Shown: piece by piece, positions 47,300-59,053 of the stretch | How the letters are laid out: every line of letters starts with the position of its first letter | Numbering within the stretch: the first letter of the stretch is position 1 | The notes under the pieces: generated by a model | Database searches by the model: none | What the model was told of the DNA's origin: nothing | Seen by the model: only the letters and a program-made list of their open reading frames with translations | DNA from: Larix kaempferi | Taxonomy: Eukaryota > Streptophyta > Pinopsida > Pinales > Pinaceae | DNA length: 64,000 nucleotides | Assembly: GCA_027924585.1 (NCBI GenBank) | Contig: BSBM01000753.1 | Location: forward strand, 22,526,501 to 22,590,500 | Direction: 5' to 3' | Program-made: the position numbers and the translations under genes

Positions 47300-49590
47300 G
47301 ATTTAGAAGCCATCAGAAATGTATTAAATACTTTAGTTCTGATATAAAAAATAATAGTTGGATATGTCATTTATATGATCGGATGGTTTGTTTAATTTGT
47401 ATGAAAGCAAAGACATTTGAAACACACTCCTTTTGCAAGCTATACTATCGAGCATTTTTTTGCGGCCATTTGTTTACTTAATTGCAAGCGTTTCAAAGTG
47501 CTTGAACCACTTCAACTCCCCTAAGGACTAGTCTTTAAATACTAAGCACGGCTAGAATGCATGACCTGGGTTCGTGGAAGAGTGTGTTGGGGATTTTTTT
47601 TTTTTTGGGGGGGGGGTCTTGGTTTTGGGGTATTCATTTACTGGTTTGGTATGTGGCTGAAGTTTTTTTGTTCAGTGGTGGATCTTCGGTTTTACTGTAA
47701 ATAGGATAGGGAGACATGTTTTGAGTTTGACTAAGTTGGTTGATCTTCGGTTCATTTGTGTCACATTTTGATTAAGTTTCTCAAGAGTGGCCATGAGTTT
47801 GTCGATGTGGGGAAAGCTTGTAATTTTACCTTCCAAAAAATGGAAAACTAACCAATCCTATTTGATCATAGGTCTAAATAAGTCTAACAACAAACTCTTC
47901 TGTTATTTTATCTCTCGTAGTCTAAAACGACTTCTAATAAAAATATCTCTTATGTTCTTTTAATAAAAAGATCTCTTCACAAGTTCAATTACTCTGATAC
48001 TTATCAACACTCATTTTTTAATTTGATGAAATGGTTAATGTAACGTTTAATTCATCAAAACCAAATAATTTGAAGGCATATAATAAATCAACAATTTTAT
48101 GAATTAATCAAATTAATTATTTATTTCATTATACAACAATTTTTTATGTTTTTTAATATAAATATCTCTTATATTCTTTTCATAAAAATATATCTTACAA
48201 GTTCAATAACTCATGATATTGAAAATAAACACTCATTTCTAAATTGAGGAAATGGTTATTGTAATGATTAATTCATTAGAGCATAATAAAAATATATCTT
48301 TGACAAGTTCATTGTATAATAACTCATTGAAACTACTGAATTAGAAAAGCTTTATGAAAAAAATAAGCACGGTCGAAAATAACATGTTCATTTGTTTCTA
48401 TAATCAAGACATAATAGAACAAACAAATTTTACTAATGTAACTTTTCAAGTTACATAACTAAATAGTCATATTTGAACTCGATAAAAACTCAGTCAACCA
48501 TATAACACATATTAAATATAAATTTAATAAACTATATGACACACTTCAACATAGATTTATTTATAAACTATATCACTATATGGTTACTTTACAAGTATAT
48601 ACATTTTAAATACAAACTAAAAACTCATATAACACATTCCAATATTTATTTTTACTATCAAAACTTCCATTATTAAAGACCATGTCCGCTTAGTTTCAAT
48701 TTCATTCATACACTCATTGTCTATGTTTGTTGAGTTTCAATTTCATCCATACACTCAGTCACTTGTTTGATTGTGACATGTTACATGGTCGTAATAGTAG
48801 TGTTATATAAATGTGGCTTAATCTCATCACTTTTTCTACTCTTATAACATTGGCAGGGAATTAGCTGCATTGCATCTTTCTCTCTTGTTTAAGGGACAAC
48901 AGATTCCATAAGACTCTTATAATATTAAATCCCATAAGACTTTAATAATAATAAAATAATACTTTAAGTTGTGCGAATTTAAGTTATTTAAATTTCTAAA
49001 TTTATTTTATTTTATTCAGGTTTATATATTTAAATAAATTTTTAAATAAAAAAAAAACTTTAATTTATTTTAAATCCAATCTCATATTCAATATATTAAA
49101 CTTTAAAATTAATATATACCGTAATAAATTAAAAATATAAATTTTATTTTATTTTATATCTAAAACCATATTCAATATATTAAAATTTAAAATTAATATA
49201 TACTAAAAAATTATATATATATTTTAAGTGAAACTGAAAAGGGATTTATATTATAAAAAGGTTGTGTACAACTATCCATTACTAAAAGAGGAAACTGGTC
49301 TACAAACTGAAAGAGTCTAAACAAGAAAAACTAAAACAAGAGCTCTATTGAGGATACATATTTTCCAAGTCGGTCTTCTAACACTATCTATAATACTGCA
49401 GGGATAGACCCTGATAAAATAACTACACCAAAATTTACAAAAAAACATATATAGATGTGAAGAAAGGGAACGCTAGTATACTCATATCTGGTTGAAAATC
49501 CATAGATTGGTTGTTAAACGAATGCCTCCTCCATGGGACGAATTCCCTCTTCTGGTGACTCCTGGTAGTGGTTGCACTATGACATTTTGG
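47300..49590. other. AT-rich intergenic stretch with short direct repeats
   Basis: No gene recognised. A T-run then G-run stands at about 47592-47618. A ~110-bp segment ('tctctta-t-ttctttt...acaagttcaat-actc...atggtta-tgtaa') occurs at 47940-48060 and again at about 48165-48290. A ~75-bp AT-rich segment is doubled at about 49065-49125 and 49140-49205. Confidence 0.5.
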
Positions 49591-49594
49591 CAAT

Positions 49595-50043
49595 TTACAG
49601 AACCTCCTCCTTGATTGTGTCGATCGTGCCCAATAGCTCCCTAAGATTCCCCTCTAAATCCTCAATCCTGGAGTCGAAACATACCATTCGAGTGGCTATA
49701 TACCGAGTATCCCCTGAAACTGCAACAATTTTTTGGACTCCCCTTCGCACCAGGTCATAAACATTCCTCAATTTTTTCTTAAAATCCTCCATTCTATTTT
49801 TAGCATATGAAAGGAATTCCTTCCACCATTCCATATCACCTACAACAGAGCTAATAAATTGTTTGCCAACATCCCGTTAAGAAATGATAGCAACTGACTA
49901 TGTCCTTGGCCGGTCTTATCCCATAACTCCTAAGCTTCTTCAAGATTCATAGCACTACACCGAGGGGGAGAAGAATGCATCATCAAATTCGAAACTTCCC
50001 TTCTCAAATCCAAATACATCTTCATCCCAAATCCTTCCATGCT
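49595..50043 (-). pseudogene. unidentified protein-like relic
   Basis: Reads coherently on the minus strand from ATG 50043 (KMYLDLRREVSNLMMHSS, ELWDKTGQGHSQLLSFLNGM), with two TAG stops and one shift, into an open frame 49834-49595 rich in charged residues (EFLSYAKNRMEDFKKKLRNV, RIEDLEGNLRELL). The last part is predicted coiled coil. It resembles no family I can name. A retroelement accessory protein or a decayed host exon are both possible. Confidence 0.4.
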
Positions 50044-50325
50044 TTTTGAATGTTCCTCCTCTGTATTGTTATAAAGTGTGGGAATGTTACAACAAGGCTA
50101 AAAGATGTGTATTAAAACATTGTCTAGTTTATTTGGTTTTAATCTATCATTAAAAAAATCAATAATTCAATACATTAAATAGACATATATTATGGAGAGA
50201 AAATCTAATCAATTGGTTGATTATAACAACACACAACTATTCGTTATTTTCCAATGCATTCTTGAGTTACATATTTAATAATTCTATGATACAATCTTGA
50301 ACTCAAATTCACTACCCCTTATAAA
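50044..50325. other. non-coding gap
   Basis: No feature recognised. Confidence 0.3.
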
Positions 50326-50535
50326 TGGTGGTCAAAATCTATTTGGAAATGGAATCTTCCCTTAAAGCTTAAATGCTTTCTATGGCTTCGTATAGGAGAT
50401 CAAATTTTGACAAGGGATAATCTTTGTAGGAGGGGGTGGATGGGTCCAAACATATGTCCTCTTTGTAATGTTGAGAGTGAGTTTGTTAACACCTTTTTGT
50501 TGATTGTATTTTTTGTGGGGAAGTTTGGAGGAATG
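50326..50535 (+). pseudogene. LINE 3' fragment with zf-RVT-like domain
   Basis: Reads WWSKSIWKWNLPLKLKCFLW, LTRDNLCRRGWMGPNICPLC, which matches the zinc-binding region found downstream of the reverse transcriptase in plant L1-type LINEs. The C-terminal His/Cys of the usual motif is lost and frames end soon after. No upstream RT was found on this strand. Confidence 0.78.
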
Positions 50536-50983
50536 TAACAGGTTTATATTTTTTTATTTGAAATTATTACTTGATCTTAAATTATTATGTGATCCTGCAC
50601 ATAAAAATCAAAGACCTTTATACTAAGGGATCTTATGAATTCCCAACATGCGGACCTTGCACCTCATTTAGAAGATCTTGACAATTGGGAAAGACAATAT
50701 ATGATGAATATAGAATGTTCATAAAGCCTAATCATCCATATCGTGTAAAATAAAAGGATGAATTTGGTGGGAAGGAGTGCCTTCTAAATACAACCGCATT
50801 TAATCTAAATGTTTAAAGTGTTAAAGTTGAATTATGATTCGGAAAATACAATCGCATTTAATATAAATGTTTAAAGCGTTAAAGTTGACTTATGATTCGG
50901 AAAATACTTTAGGGTTAATTTAGAAAAGACTCAGCAAAATGCTCATAGGGGTGTAGATCGACTAGCTATAGAGTGAACTATTA
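50536..50983. other. gap with a 58-bp tandem duplication
   Basis: A ~58-bp unit ('cgcatttaatctaaatgtttaaag...ttatgattcggaaaatac') is present twice at about 50799-50911. Otherwise nothing recognised. Confidence 0.5.
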
Positions 50984-50988
50984 AGGCA
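50984..50988. repeat. target-site duplication AGGCA, left copy
   Basis: Matches 59049-59053 and brackets the second copia element. Confidence 0.9.
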
Positions 50989-51488
50989 TGTTAAGTTTAG
51001 CCTAATTTCACAAGCAAGATCACTGAAAGAAACACAATCGTAAGATAAACAAAGATTTACCCTGGGAAACCCTCATGGGGTAGAAAACCCAGCAAAGCTT
51101 TCCTCAATATAGATAATCAACCAATACAAACATGTAGTCCAAGACTAGAGCTCCTTCTCCTCCTATGAAGACCTCTCTCTCTCCTATGCACCAATCACAA
51201 GTGAGTGAATGAATGATATAAGTGAGAAACATACCTCCTCTACTTATACTTGTTTCCTGACTGAATTTTTACCCTAATGGGGCCGACCTCTCCTAAGAGA
51301 GTCTAATAACCCCTAAATAACTAACTCAGGTTCGACCTCACATGGGATATCTAATAACCCTAGTTACCACAATCTCTCGAAGGAATAAACATCTCCGGAT
51401 ACATAACAAAGTCCCATCGGAGGAATGAAACATCTTCAGAATAATAAGATACAAATATAATATTCTTAGAAGTTACAATATTTCAACA
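50989..51488 (-). repeat. 3' LTR of the second copia element (500 bp)
   Basis: On the + strand it runs from TGTTAAGTTTAGCC to ATATTTCAACA. It matches 58552-59048, with a few substitutions and a 3-bp indel near 51160. Confidence 0.95.
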
Positions 51489-51500
51489 CTCCCCCTTAAT
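51489..51500 (-). other. polypurine tract next to the 3' LTR
   Basis: The minus strand reads ATTAAGGGGGAG directly before the LTR TG. A near-copy of its core, AAGGGGGAG, lies at 53113-53123 just after the pol stop. Confidence 0.8.
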
Positions 51501-51734
51501 GAGAAGGATATTATAACAACATCTGCAGGAGCAAGGAGTCATCAACTACATAATACATGATACATCTATAAATCATTGGAAGCTTTCTTCAGTAACTTAA
51601 TCAGTTACTAGAACATCTTCAAGATATTCAATACTGGAACATCAACATCTTCAATATTGAGTCTTCATCTTCCGCAACACTCGAACAACTACAGTAATAT
51701 CATCATCTGGATCCTCTCGATCAACAACATCGTC

Positions 51735-52135
51735 ATCACACGATCATCAACATCATCATCATATGATCATCAACATCGCCACCACACAATCATCATCATC
51801 GTCATCACACGATCATTAGCATCGTCATCACACGATCATCAACATCGTCATCACACGATCATTAGCATCGTCATCACACGATCATCACGATCAACATCAT
51901 CATCATCTAGATCATCACGATCAACATCATCGTCATCTAGACCATCACGATCAACATCATCATCATCTAGACCATCATGATCAACATCATCGTCATCTAG
52001 ATCATCACGATCAACATCATTGTCATCTAGACCATCACGATCAACATCATCATCATTTAGACGATCACGATCAACATCATCGTCATCTAGACCATCACGA
52101 TCAACATCATTGTCATATAGACCATCACGATCAGC
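51735..52135 (-). repeat. copia 3' tandem repeats: 23-bp and 30-bp families
   Basis: At about 51735-51890 a 23-bp unit (ATCGTCATCACACGATCATYA-GC) repeats about six times. From about 51890 to 52135 a related 30-bp unit (CATCATCGTCATCTAGACCA-TCACGATCAA) repeats eight times. In the element's sense the 30-bp unit encodes a ten-residue Asp-rich phrase (VDRDGLDDDD), giving an open frame at 52174-51851 that is probably a by-product. Confidence 0.9.
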
Positions 52136-52189
52136 AGTATCATAGCAACATACCCTACAATACACATGATCCATTTAAGATACCATAAC

Positions 52190-52704
52190 ATGTCTAGGGA
52201 TGATGCAGTCCACTCGTCAACTTAGACAAAGTCTAAGGACCTCTTTTTCGAAGACATATGTCTACGGATCAATTCAGGGACTGAAGTCCGGGGATGATGC
52301 AATCCCCTCTCGTCCACTAGGGACCACTTCTCGGAGACATATGTCTACAGATCAATTAAGGGACCAAAGTCCTGGGATGATGCAATCCCCTCTTGTCCAC
52401 TAGGGACCACTTCTCGGAGACATATGTCTATGGATCAATTCAGGGACCGAAGTCTGGGGATGATGCAATCCCCTCTCGTCCACTAAGACCACTTCTCGGA
52501 GATATATGTCTACAGATCAATTTAGGGACCGAAGTCTAGGGATGATGCAATCCCCTCTCGTCCACTAGGGACCACTTCTCGAAGACATATGTCTACGAAT
52601 CAATTCAGGGACTCAAGTCTGGGGATGATGCAATCCCCTCTCATCCACTAGGGACCACTTCTCAGAGACATATGTCTACGGATCAATTCAGGGACCGAAG
52701 TTCG
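52190..52704 (-). repeat. copia 3' tandem repeats: ~83-bp family
   Basis: About six copies start with GGGATGATGCAATCCCCTCT and contain CCACTTCTCGGAGACATATG. Starts fall at about 52196, 52291, 52374, 52457, 52539 and 52622. Copies are highly similar, so expansion is recent relative to the rest of the element. Confidence 0.92.
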
Positions 52705-53105
52705 GGGATGATACAATCCCCATCACGTACATTTTGAACTAGCGGTTCCAGGATGATGCAATCCCCATCACGTACATTTTGAACTAGTGGTTCCGGGATG
52801 ATGCAATCCCCATCATGTACATTTTGAACTAAGCATTGAGGGATGATGCGGTCCTATCACATCAACTGACCTTATCGTCAGAACAAGTAGCCTCATCATT
52901 GATACAAGTATCCATATCAATACAGTTATCCACATCATGGATACAATATCCTCATCAATACAGTATCCACATCAACGATATAGTATCCTCATCAATATAG
53001 TATCTATAGGCATCCTCATTATTGACCTTATCATCAATATAGGCAATCTCATCATCGATACAGGTATCCACATCGACACCGGTATCCAAATATATCTTTA
53101 TCGAC
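52705..53105 (-). repeat. copia 3' repeats: ~45-bp family and ATCC-rich tail
   Basis: Three 45-bp copies (GGGATGATGCAATCCCCATC, ACATTTTGAACTAGYGGTTCC) at about 52705-52845 share their first 17 bases with the 83-bp family. A looser run of 'catcaatacagtatccacatc' words extends to about 53100. Confidence 0.82.
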
Positions 53106-53109
53106 CATA

Positions 53110-54832
53110 TCACTCCCCCTTTCGAGGAGGGTCCTTTTGAACTACACCAAACTTGTCTCGGAAATACTCAAACTTTACTCGAGATAGAGGTTTGGTCAAC
53201 ACATCAGCAACTTGTTCATCAGTGCTCACATACTCGATCTTGATAGCTCCTTTCTGCACCATATCCAGTATATAGAAATATCAGATCTCTATGTGCTTTG
53301 ACTTATCATGGAACACTTGATTCTTTGTCATCTTGATACAACTCTGGTTGTCACACAGGATCATAGTGGGGTCCATATCTAAGTCAAACAATCATGATAA
53401 CAATTTCTAAATCCATACTGCTTCACAACTAGTAGAGCAAGCATCTATATATTCCGCTTCAGCTGTGCTGAGAGCCACTAGACTACTTCTTGATAAACCA
53501 CGAGATCATGGCAGATCCCAGACAATAACATCCACCCAATGTACTATTTCTGTCTGATACACTTCTTTCCCAATCAATATCTGTGTAGCCATACAATCTA
53601 ATGTCATGATCTCCACGATATCATAGACCAAAATCTATCATACCCTTTAGGTACCTCATCACATGCTTTGCAGCTATCAGGTGAACTCGTCTAGGTTCCA
53701 CTAGATAGTGACTTAAGGTGTTCACTGCAAAGCATATATCTGGCTTAGTATTCGTTAGATACATCAATGACCCAATAATCTGTCTGTACAGAGTCATATC
53801 CACTAACTCTAAGGAGTCATCAACTAATAGCTTCAAGTTGGAGTCCATGGGAGTGGCCATGGCTTTACATTTCAACATATCAAATCTTTTCAAGATTTCC
53901 ACAACATACTTTCCCTGGTTGAGAAAGATTCCTTTTGGGCCTTGCCATACTTCCAGACCTAGGAAGTAATGCATCAATCCGAGATCTTTCATCTCAAACT
54001 CTGAAGAAATCTTCTTCTTGCATTCGACAATCTGTTTCTCATTTCCAGTCAGAAATATATCATCCACATATAAAAACAATATGACAGGTTCATCATCCAT
54101 AACCTTGAGATAAAGATTGGGATTAGTTTTACTTTTGGTAAAGCCCAAGCTTGTCAAGAATCTGCCAATTCTTCCATACCAAGCTCTGGGAGCTTGCTTC
54201 AACCCATACAAATCCTTTTTCAGTTTGCACACATGGGTTCTTGTATCTTCCACCTCAAATCCTTGAGGTTGTTCTATGTACACTTCCTCCTCAATCACAC
54301 CATTCAGGAAAGCTATCTTTACATACATCTGGTGTAAATCCCATTTCATCATGGATGCAAGTGCCATGATGGTTCTAATGGAAGTGTACCTTGCAACTGG
54401 TGCAAATGTCTCTTCATAGTCAATTCCCTCTTTCTGAGAGAATCCTCTGGCCACAAATCTTGCCTTATATTTTTCAATGCTACCATCCACAACATGCTTT
54501 ATTTTGTATATCCATTTGGAGGATACCACACTTTTGTCTTTTGGCTTGGGAAATATATCCCAAACATCATTCTTCATTATTGAATGGTATTCCTCTGTCA
54601 TTGCATCTACCCACTCTTTCTTATGAACTACCTCTTCATAACTAGTAGGTTCTTGATCTACAAGATCACACATCAAAGCCATATAGTTGGAGAAAGGCTT
54701 TGGTTTCTTGCTCACTCTAGTGGAGCCTTCAGGAGCTCCATACTTTTCTACTCCTAGTATAATGTCTCTTTCCCATGCCGGCTTTCTTTTCCTTGATATG
54801 TTTGAAAAGGGGGGTTCTTGTGGTTCTATCAT
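53110..54832 (-). pseudogene. copia reverse transcriptase and RNase H
   Basis: An uninterrupted 403-codon frame (54832-53621) covers RT: WIYKIKHVVDGSIEKYKARF, EETFAPVARYTSIR, LHQMYVKIAFLNGVIEEEV, LYGLKQAPRAWY, the intact catalytic box LYVDDIFLTGN, and MKDLGLMHYFLGLEV. RNase H continues to 53110 (DNQSCIKMTKNQVFHDKSKHIEI, ADVLTKPLSRVKF) with several stops, ending in KDPPRKGE and a TGA that overlaps an AAGGGGGAG tract. RT sequence is well preserved, but the element is otherwise disrupted. Confidence 0.92.
53113..53123 (-). other. internal polypurine-like tract at the pol stop
   Basis: The minus strand reads GAAAGGGGGAG followed by TG, like the functional tract at 51489-51500. Its place right after pol is where the tract and LTR normally sit in copia elements. 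Confidence 0.65.
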
Positions 54833-55254
54833 ATCATGGTCTTCAGGTGTTACATCTTCAGGGATGGGTACAGTCTCTGCAATTTTGGAAGGTGCATCTT
54901 CTTCACATACTTATTCATACTAACACTTCCTAGATTTATTGAGAGCTATCTCTTCATCAAATGTCACATCCCTACTAATCTCCATATGGTGGAATCCTGG
55001 GATGTATATTCTGAATGCTTTGGATGTTTCACAATATCCAACAAATACTCCCTTCTTTCCGGAAGGGTTTAATTTTGTTCTCTTTTATTTTGGTATGTGA
55101 ATATATACATGACACCCAAATATCTTGAGGTGGCTTGCCTCAGGCTTCTTCCCTGTAAACACTTCTTTCGGGGTCTTGAATTCAAGAGTACTATGAGATA
55201 GTCTATTTTGCACATAGACTGCTGTCCTGGCTACTTCAGCCCATAGATACATAC
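54833..55254 (-). pseudogene. copia integrase C-terminal part
   Basis: Reads MYLWAEVARTAVYVQNRLSH, LEFKTPKEVFTGKKPEASHL, FVGYCETSKAFRIYIP, then a variable acidic linker with two stops near 54918. It was continuous with 56195 onward before the inverted-repeat element inserted. Confidence 0.88.
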
Positions 55255-56193
55255 ATTAGAGAAATTTTGAGGTCAAAAAAGGGCCTCAAAACAAAGAAAA
55301 TGTACTATAAAATACAACCAATCACATTCTAGTAGATGACATCATCCCCCTTGGTGAGGTGGCATTGCATGAGTTAAGAATGCTTATTTGTCAAATTTTC
55401 TATGGTGGATGAAAACACATAGTTAACCAAGGTAGTGGTTTAAGTACTTTTAAGTCATAAAGTAAAGTACTCATAATGATAGTCTTTTCATAAAATAATA
55501 TTATTGTCATTTTCAAGTAAAGTACTCATAATGAATGTCTTTTCACACTTTCACATAAAATAATATTATTGTCATTTTCAAGTGAAATACTCTTAATTCA
55601 TAAAGAAAGTCCTTTCACATTTTTTTATAAAATAATATATTATCATTTTTATGTTTTTAATTTTAAATTATATATTCACTCCATTCTATTTAATAACATA
55701 ATGTCAAACTAATAAAGAATAATAATAGATTTAATAAATAATAATAATAATGCAATGTGGATTATAATAATATTATTGACATTTTACATGTAAATAAATT
55801 CTCAATTAAATTACATTATTAAATTCATGAGAAAAGTACTAAATATAAAAAGTCAACATAAAATTAAAAAAAAACTCTTAAAAATGTTTTTTATTATTTA
55901 ATTTCATTTGCAAGTTCAAGACAAATAAATGTTAAAGGACAATACATTTTTGGGAATTTACAATGAATCTTAGTCACATCAATGTAGTCTTATTTTATTA
56001 ATTTTATTTCTAGTGAATTTTGAAAAGTAACTCAACCATGGTTATTTATATTGTGCATAGAAAATAGTGTGGGAGGTGACTTGTCATATATACCTACCCC
56101 ATAAAACCCCCAATTCATAATATTTTAATATATCTCATATTTTTGTAGTACATCTCTTAGGAGGCCCTTTTTTGACCTCAAAATCTCTCTAAT
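55255..56193. mobile_element. 939-bp element with 33-bp terminal inverted repeats
   Basis: The ends (55255-55287 and 56161-56193) are inverted repeats with one mismatch in 33 bases, starting ATTAGAGA and containing GAGGTCAAAAAAGGGCCTC. Similarity extends inward through ATGTACTAYAAAA. Inside, a 60-70 bp unit ('aagtactcataatgaatgtcttttcac...ataatattattgtcattttc') repeats three times at about 55455-55645. It interrupts copia integrase codons, so it is a true insertion. The target duplication is unclear (possibly the terminal AT/TA), so the superfamily is open. No coding capacity. Confidence 0.85.
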
Positions 56194-58104
56194 GGGTAGG
56201 TCTTGATCATGTATCATTGTCGTGACTGCTTCCATAATGGTTCTATTCTTTCTTTCCGCAACACCATTTTGTTGAGGATTGTAGGGAGTGGTTAACTCCC
56301 TCTTGATTCCAGCTTCCTTACAAAAAACTTAAAAATCCTTTGAAGTGTATTCTCCACCATTATCTGTCCTGAGTGTTTTGATATTCTTTTCTGAAAGATT
56401 TTCTATCAAGGCTTTGAACTCCTTGAACTTTCCAAAGACTTCATTCTTTCCTTTTAGAAAGTATATCCAAGTCTTCCTAGAGTAGTCATCAATAAATATA
56501 AGGTAGTATTCATATCCACTCATGGATGTGGAGGGCATTGGTCCACATACATCTGAATGAATCAATTCCAAAATACTTTTAGTCTTTGTTTCACTCTTTG
56601 GAAATGGGTTCTTGATATTGTTTCCTTTTGCACATCCTTTACATGTGCCATCATGATCAATCTTCAAATCTAGTAGTACTATGACTACTTTACTCACATG
56701 AGGTAGTGCTTTGTAGTTGATATGAGCAAGCCTCCTATGCCATAGTTCACTAGGGCTAGTGGCTTCATGAACAAGGGCAGCTTCTGGATGTCCCTTGAGT
56801 TTGTGTAGACCTCCTTCCTCTTCACCAATAACAATTGCATCCTCAATTGATTTTCCTTTGGACCACATGAGTACTTGTCCATCTATGAATGCAACCATAT
56901 AGCCTTTCTTATCTAGAGCTGAGATAGAAAGTAAGTTCTTCTTCAATTCTGGGACATATAATATCTCCTTCGTCTTCAATGGTGTTCCAGAATCAAGCTT
57001 GTAGCTTGCTTCATCAATTCCCTGGATTGGATATTGATAGTCATATCCTAGAGATACCTTTTGTGGAGAGGTCTTCTCTTCAAGTTTTGTAAGAGTTTTC
57101 TTTTGACCTGTCATGTGATTTGAAGCACCACTATCAATGAGCCATGTATTTTCTCCAGGTGTTACAGTCCCAGAGAGTGCAGAGAATAGAACATATTCTT
57201 TTGCATCTTCTTCTTCTATTCTAGCTCTTTTATTTTGAGGCCTTTCTTCTTCTTCTTCTTCACTATCATTTTCTGCTAGGTGTGCTTGATGTCTTTTATG
57301 GTGGAATCCCTTCTTCTTTTCCTTTGAAGGACAATTTCTAGCGATGTGTCCTATTTTATGACAATTGAAACATTGGAATGAGGAGTACTTTCTTCCTTGA
57401 GTAGTTCCTCTTTTCTTCTGGAATCTTTGTGGAGGTTGAGATTCCTTGTGACTAGACTTCTTGAAGTAGGGTTTATTCCTTCTTCTCTTGGTGTGGGTGG
57501 CCAGTGCTTGGTCACCTTCTTTGAGCAAGGATTCTCTATTGGCAACCCTAGCTTCTTCTTGGATGCAATCTTCCCATACCACATCAAACTTCATGCTCTC
57601 TTTTCTAGCACACATGGTTTGGATAAATGACTCCCAAGCTCTAATGAGACCATTTAGAGCAATCATGACTAGTTCATCTTCATCAAGGGTATCTCCAATA
57701 GCATCTAGTTGTTCCTTGAACTAGGAAACCCTTGAGAAATAATCTTGAATGGATTCTCCTTGATTCATAGTGGTGCTCTTCAATTGAGCTCTCAGGTTCA
57801 TCTTCCTATTGATGTTCTTTCCTTCATACATTATGGAAAGGGCATCATACATTTCCTTTGGGGTCTTCTTGGATGGCACTTGGGGAATCAAGTGGTCTTT
57901 TATAGAATCAACAATGATTCTTTTTTCCCTAATCAAGTCCTTCCTATACTTCTCTTTGGATTCATCTTCTTCGAGTTCTGCAATCTCATCTTTGATATAT
58001 TGGGCAAGATCATTCTATTCAAGAATGAGACCAATCCTATATTTCCATGCCTGGAAATTCTCTATACCCTCTAGCTTGTCTTCAAGCTTAGTGCTTGGAG
58101 CCAT
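56194..58104 (-). pseudogene. copia gag, protease and integrase core
   Basis: Starts at ATG 58104 (MAPSTKLEDKLEG). Gag includes KEMYDALSIMYEGKNINRKM and a CCHC knuckle CFNCHKIGHIARNC near 57350. Protease has an intact box TWLIDSGASNHMTG and EILYVPELKKNLLSISAL. Integrase has LWHRRLAHINYKAL, CKGCAKGN, LIHSDVCGPMPST, FIDDYSRKTWIYF, RTDNGGEYTSKDF and, after a stop at 56329, the third catalytic segment NGVAERKNRT. Stops near 58017 and 57720 each replace a Trp-like codon (TAG). The main open frame is 57666-56329. Confidence 0.92.
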
Positions 58105-58539
58105 ATTATTCAGGGGGTCACAGAGATTGAAGTTTCTCAAGAGATAGAATAACACTTACCAGGAGATGTGCTTGATTGAGTTGAGAGATCTGGTGTGTTC
58201 TGCTTCTGGAAAATTCAACTTTTCATCTTCCGGATCTACAACAAAATTTCTGGTTTTTCTGGTTTTCTGGTGCATAGGTTTACAGCTTTTCTGGTTCACT
58301 GGTGCACAGGTGCGCAGCTTTTCTGGTTTTCTACACTTTTAGTCAAACTAGGGTTTGAATTTCCCAGAGTTCTACCCAACCAAAAATCTCGATCCAGGGC
58401 TCAAAACTTCGATTTTGAGGAGGGCTATCCAGCCATGCAATCAGAATCCAAAAATTCCAACTTTTGCAGAAACCCTAATTTTCACCGGAGGAGAAGAGAG
58501 AGGTATTTTCACCTTGTGAAAGATGTCCTATTCAGGCTA

Positions 58540-58551
58540 GCTATGATACCA
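58540..58551 (-). other. primer-binding site (tRNA-iMet) of the second copia element
   Basis: The minus strand reads TGGTATCATAGC, one mismatch from the plant initiator tRNA-Met complement, immediately after the 5' LTR. The leader to the gag ATG is about 435 bp. Confidence 0.9.
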
Positions 58552-59048
58552 TGTTAAGTTTAGCCTAATTTCACAAGCAAGATCACTGAAAGAAACACAA
58601 TCACAAGATAGACAAAGATTTACCTTGGGAAACCCTCATGGGGTAGAAAACCCAGCAAAGCTTTCCTCAATATAGATAATCAACCAATACAAAGATGTAG
58701 TCCAAGACTAGAGCTCATCTTCATATGCAGACCTCTCTCTCTCCTATGCGCCAATCACAAGTGAGTGAATGAATGAGACACGTGAGGAGCATACTTCCTC
58801 TACTTATACTTGTTTCCCGACTAACTTTTTACCCTAATGGGGCCGACCTCTCCTAAGAGAGTCTAATAACCCCTAAATAACTAACGCAGGGCCGACCTCA
58901 CATGGGAAGTCTAATAACCTTAGTTACCACAATCTCTCGGAGGAATAAACATCTCCGGATACATAACAAAGTCCCATCGGAGGAATGAAACATCTCCGGA
59001 ATAATAAGATACAAATATAATATTCTTAGAAGTTACAATATTTCAACA
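58552..59048 (-). repeat. 5' LTR of the second copia element (497 bp)
   Basis: Pairs with 50989-51488. The AGGCA duplication follows at 59049-59053. Confidence 0.95.
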
Positions 59049-59053
59049 AGGCA

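Larger units (their letters stand above)
50989..59048 (-). mobile_element. complete Ty1/copia retrotransposon, 8.06 kb
   Basis: Minus strand, with LTRs 58552-59048 (5') and 50989-51488 (3'), AGGCA duplications, a Met primer site and a polypurine tract. Gag, protease, integrase, RT and RNase H follow the copia order. Coding is better kept than in the other elements: a 445-codon gag-protease-integrase frame and a 403-codon RT frame. A 939-bp inverted-repeat element interrupts integrase, and repeats fill the space between pol and the 3' LTR. LTRs appear about 94% identical by eye. Confidence 0.95.

Noticed and set aside
51657-52174. Ser/Arg-rich + strand and Asp-rich - strand open frames
   Set aside because: They are the 23-bp and 30-bp tandem repeats read in phase; both strands are open for the same reason.
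52190-52850. Regular repeats considered as a CRISPR array
   Set aside because: No distinct spacers between repeats, no cas genes, and the locus is inside a plant retrotransposon.
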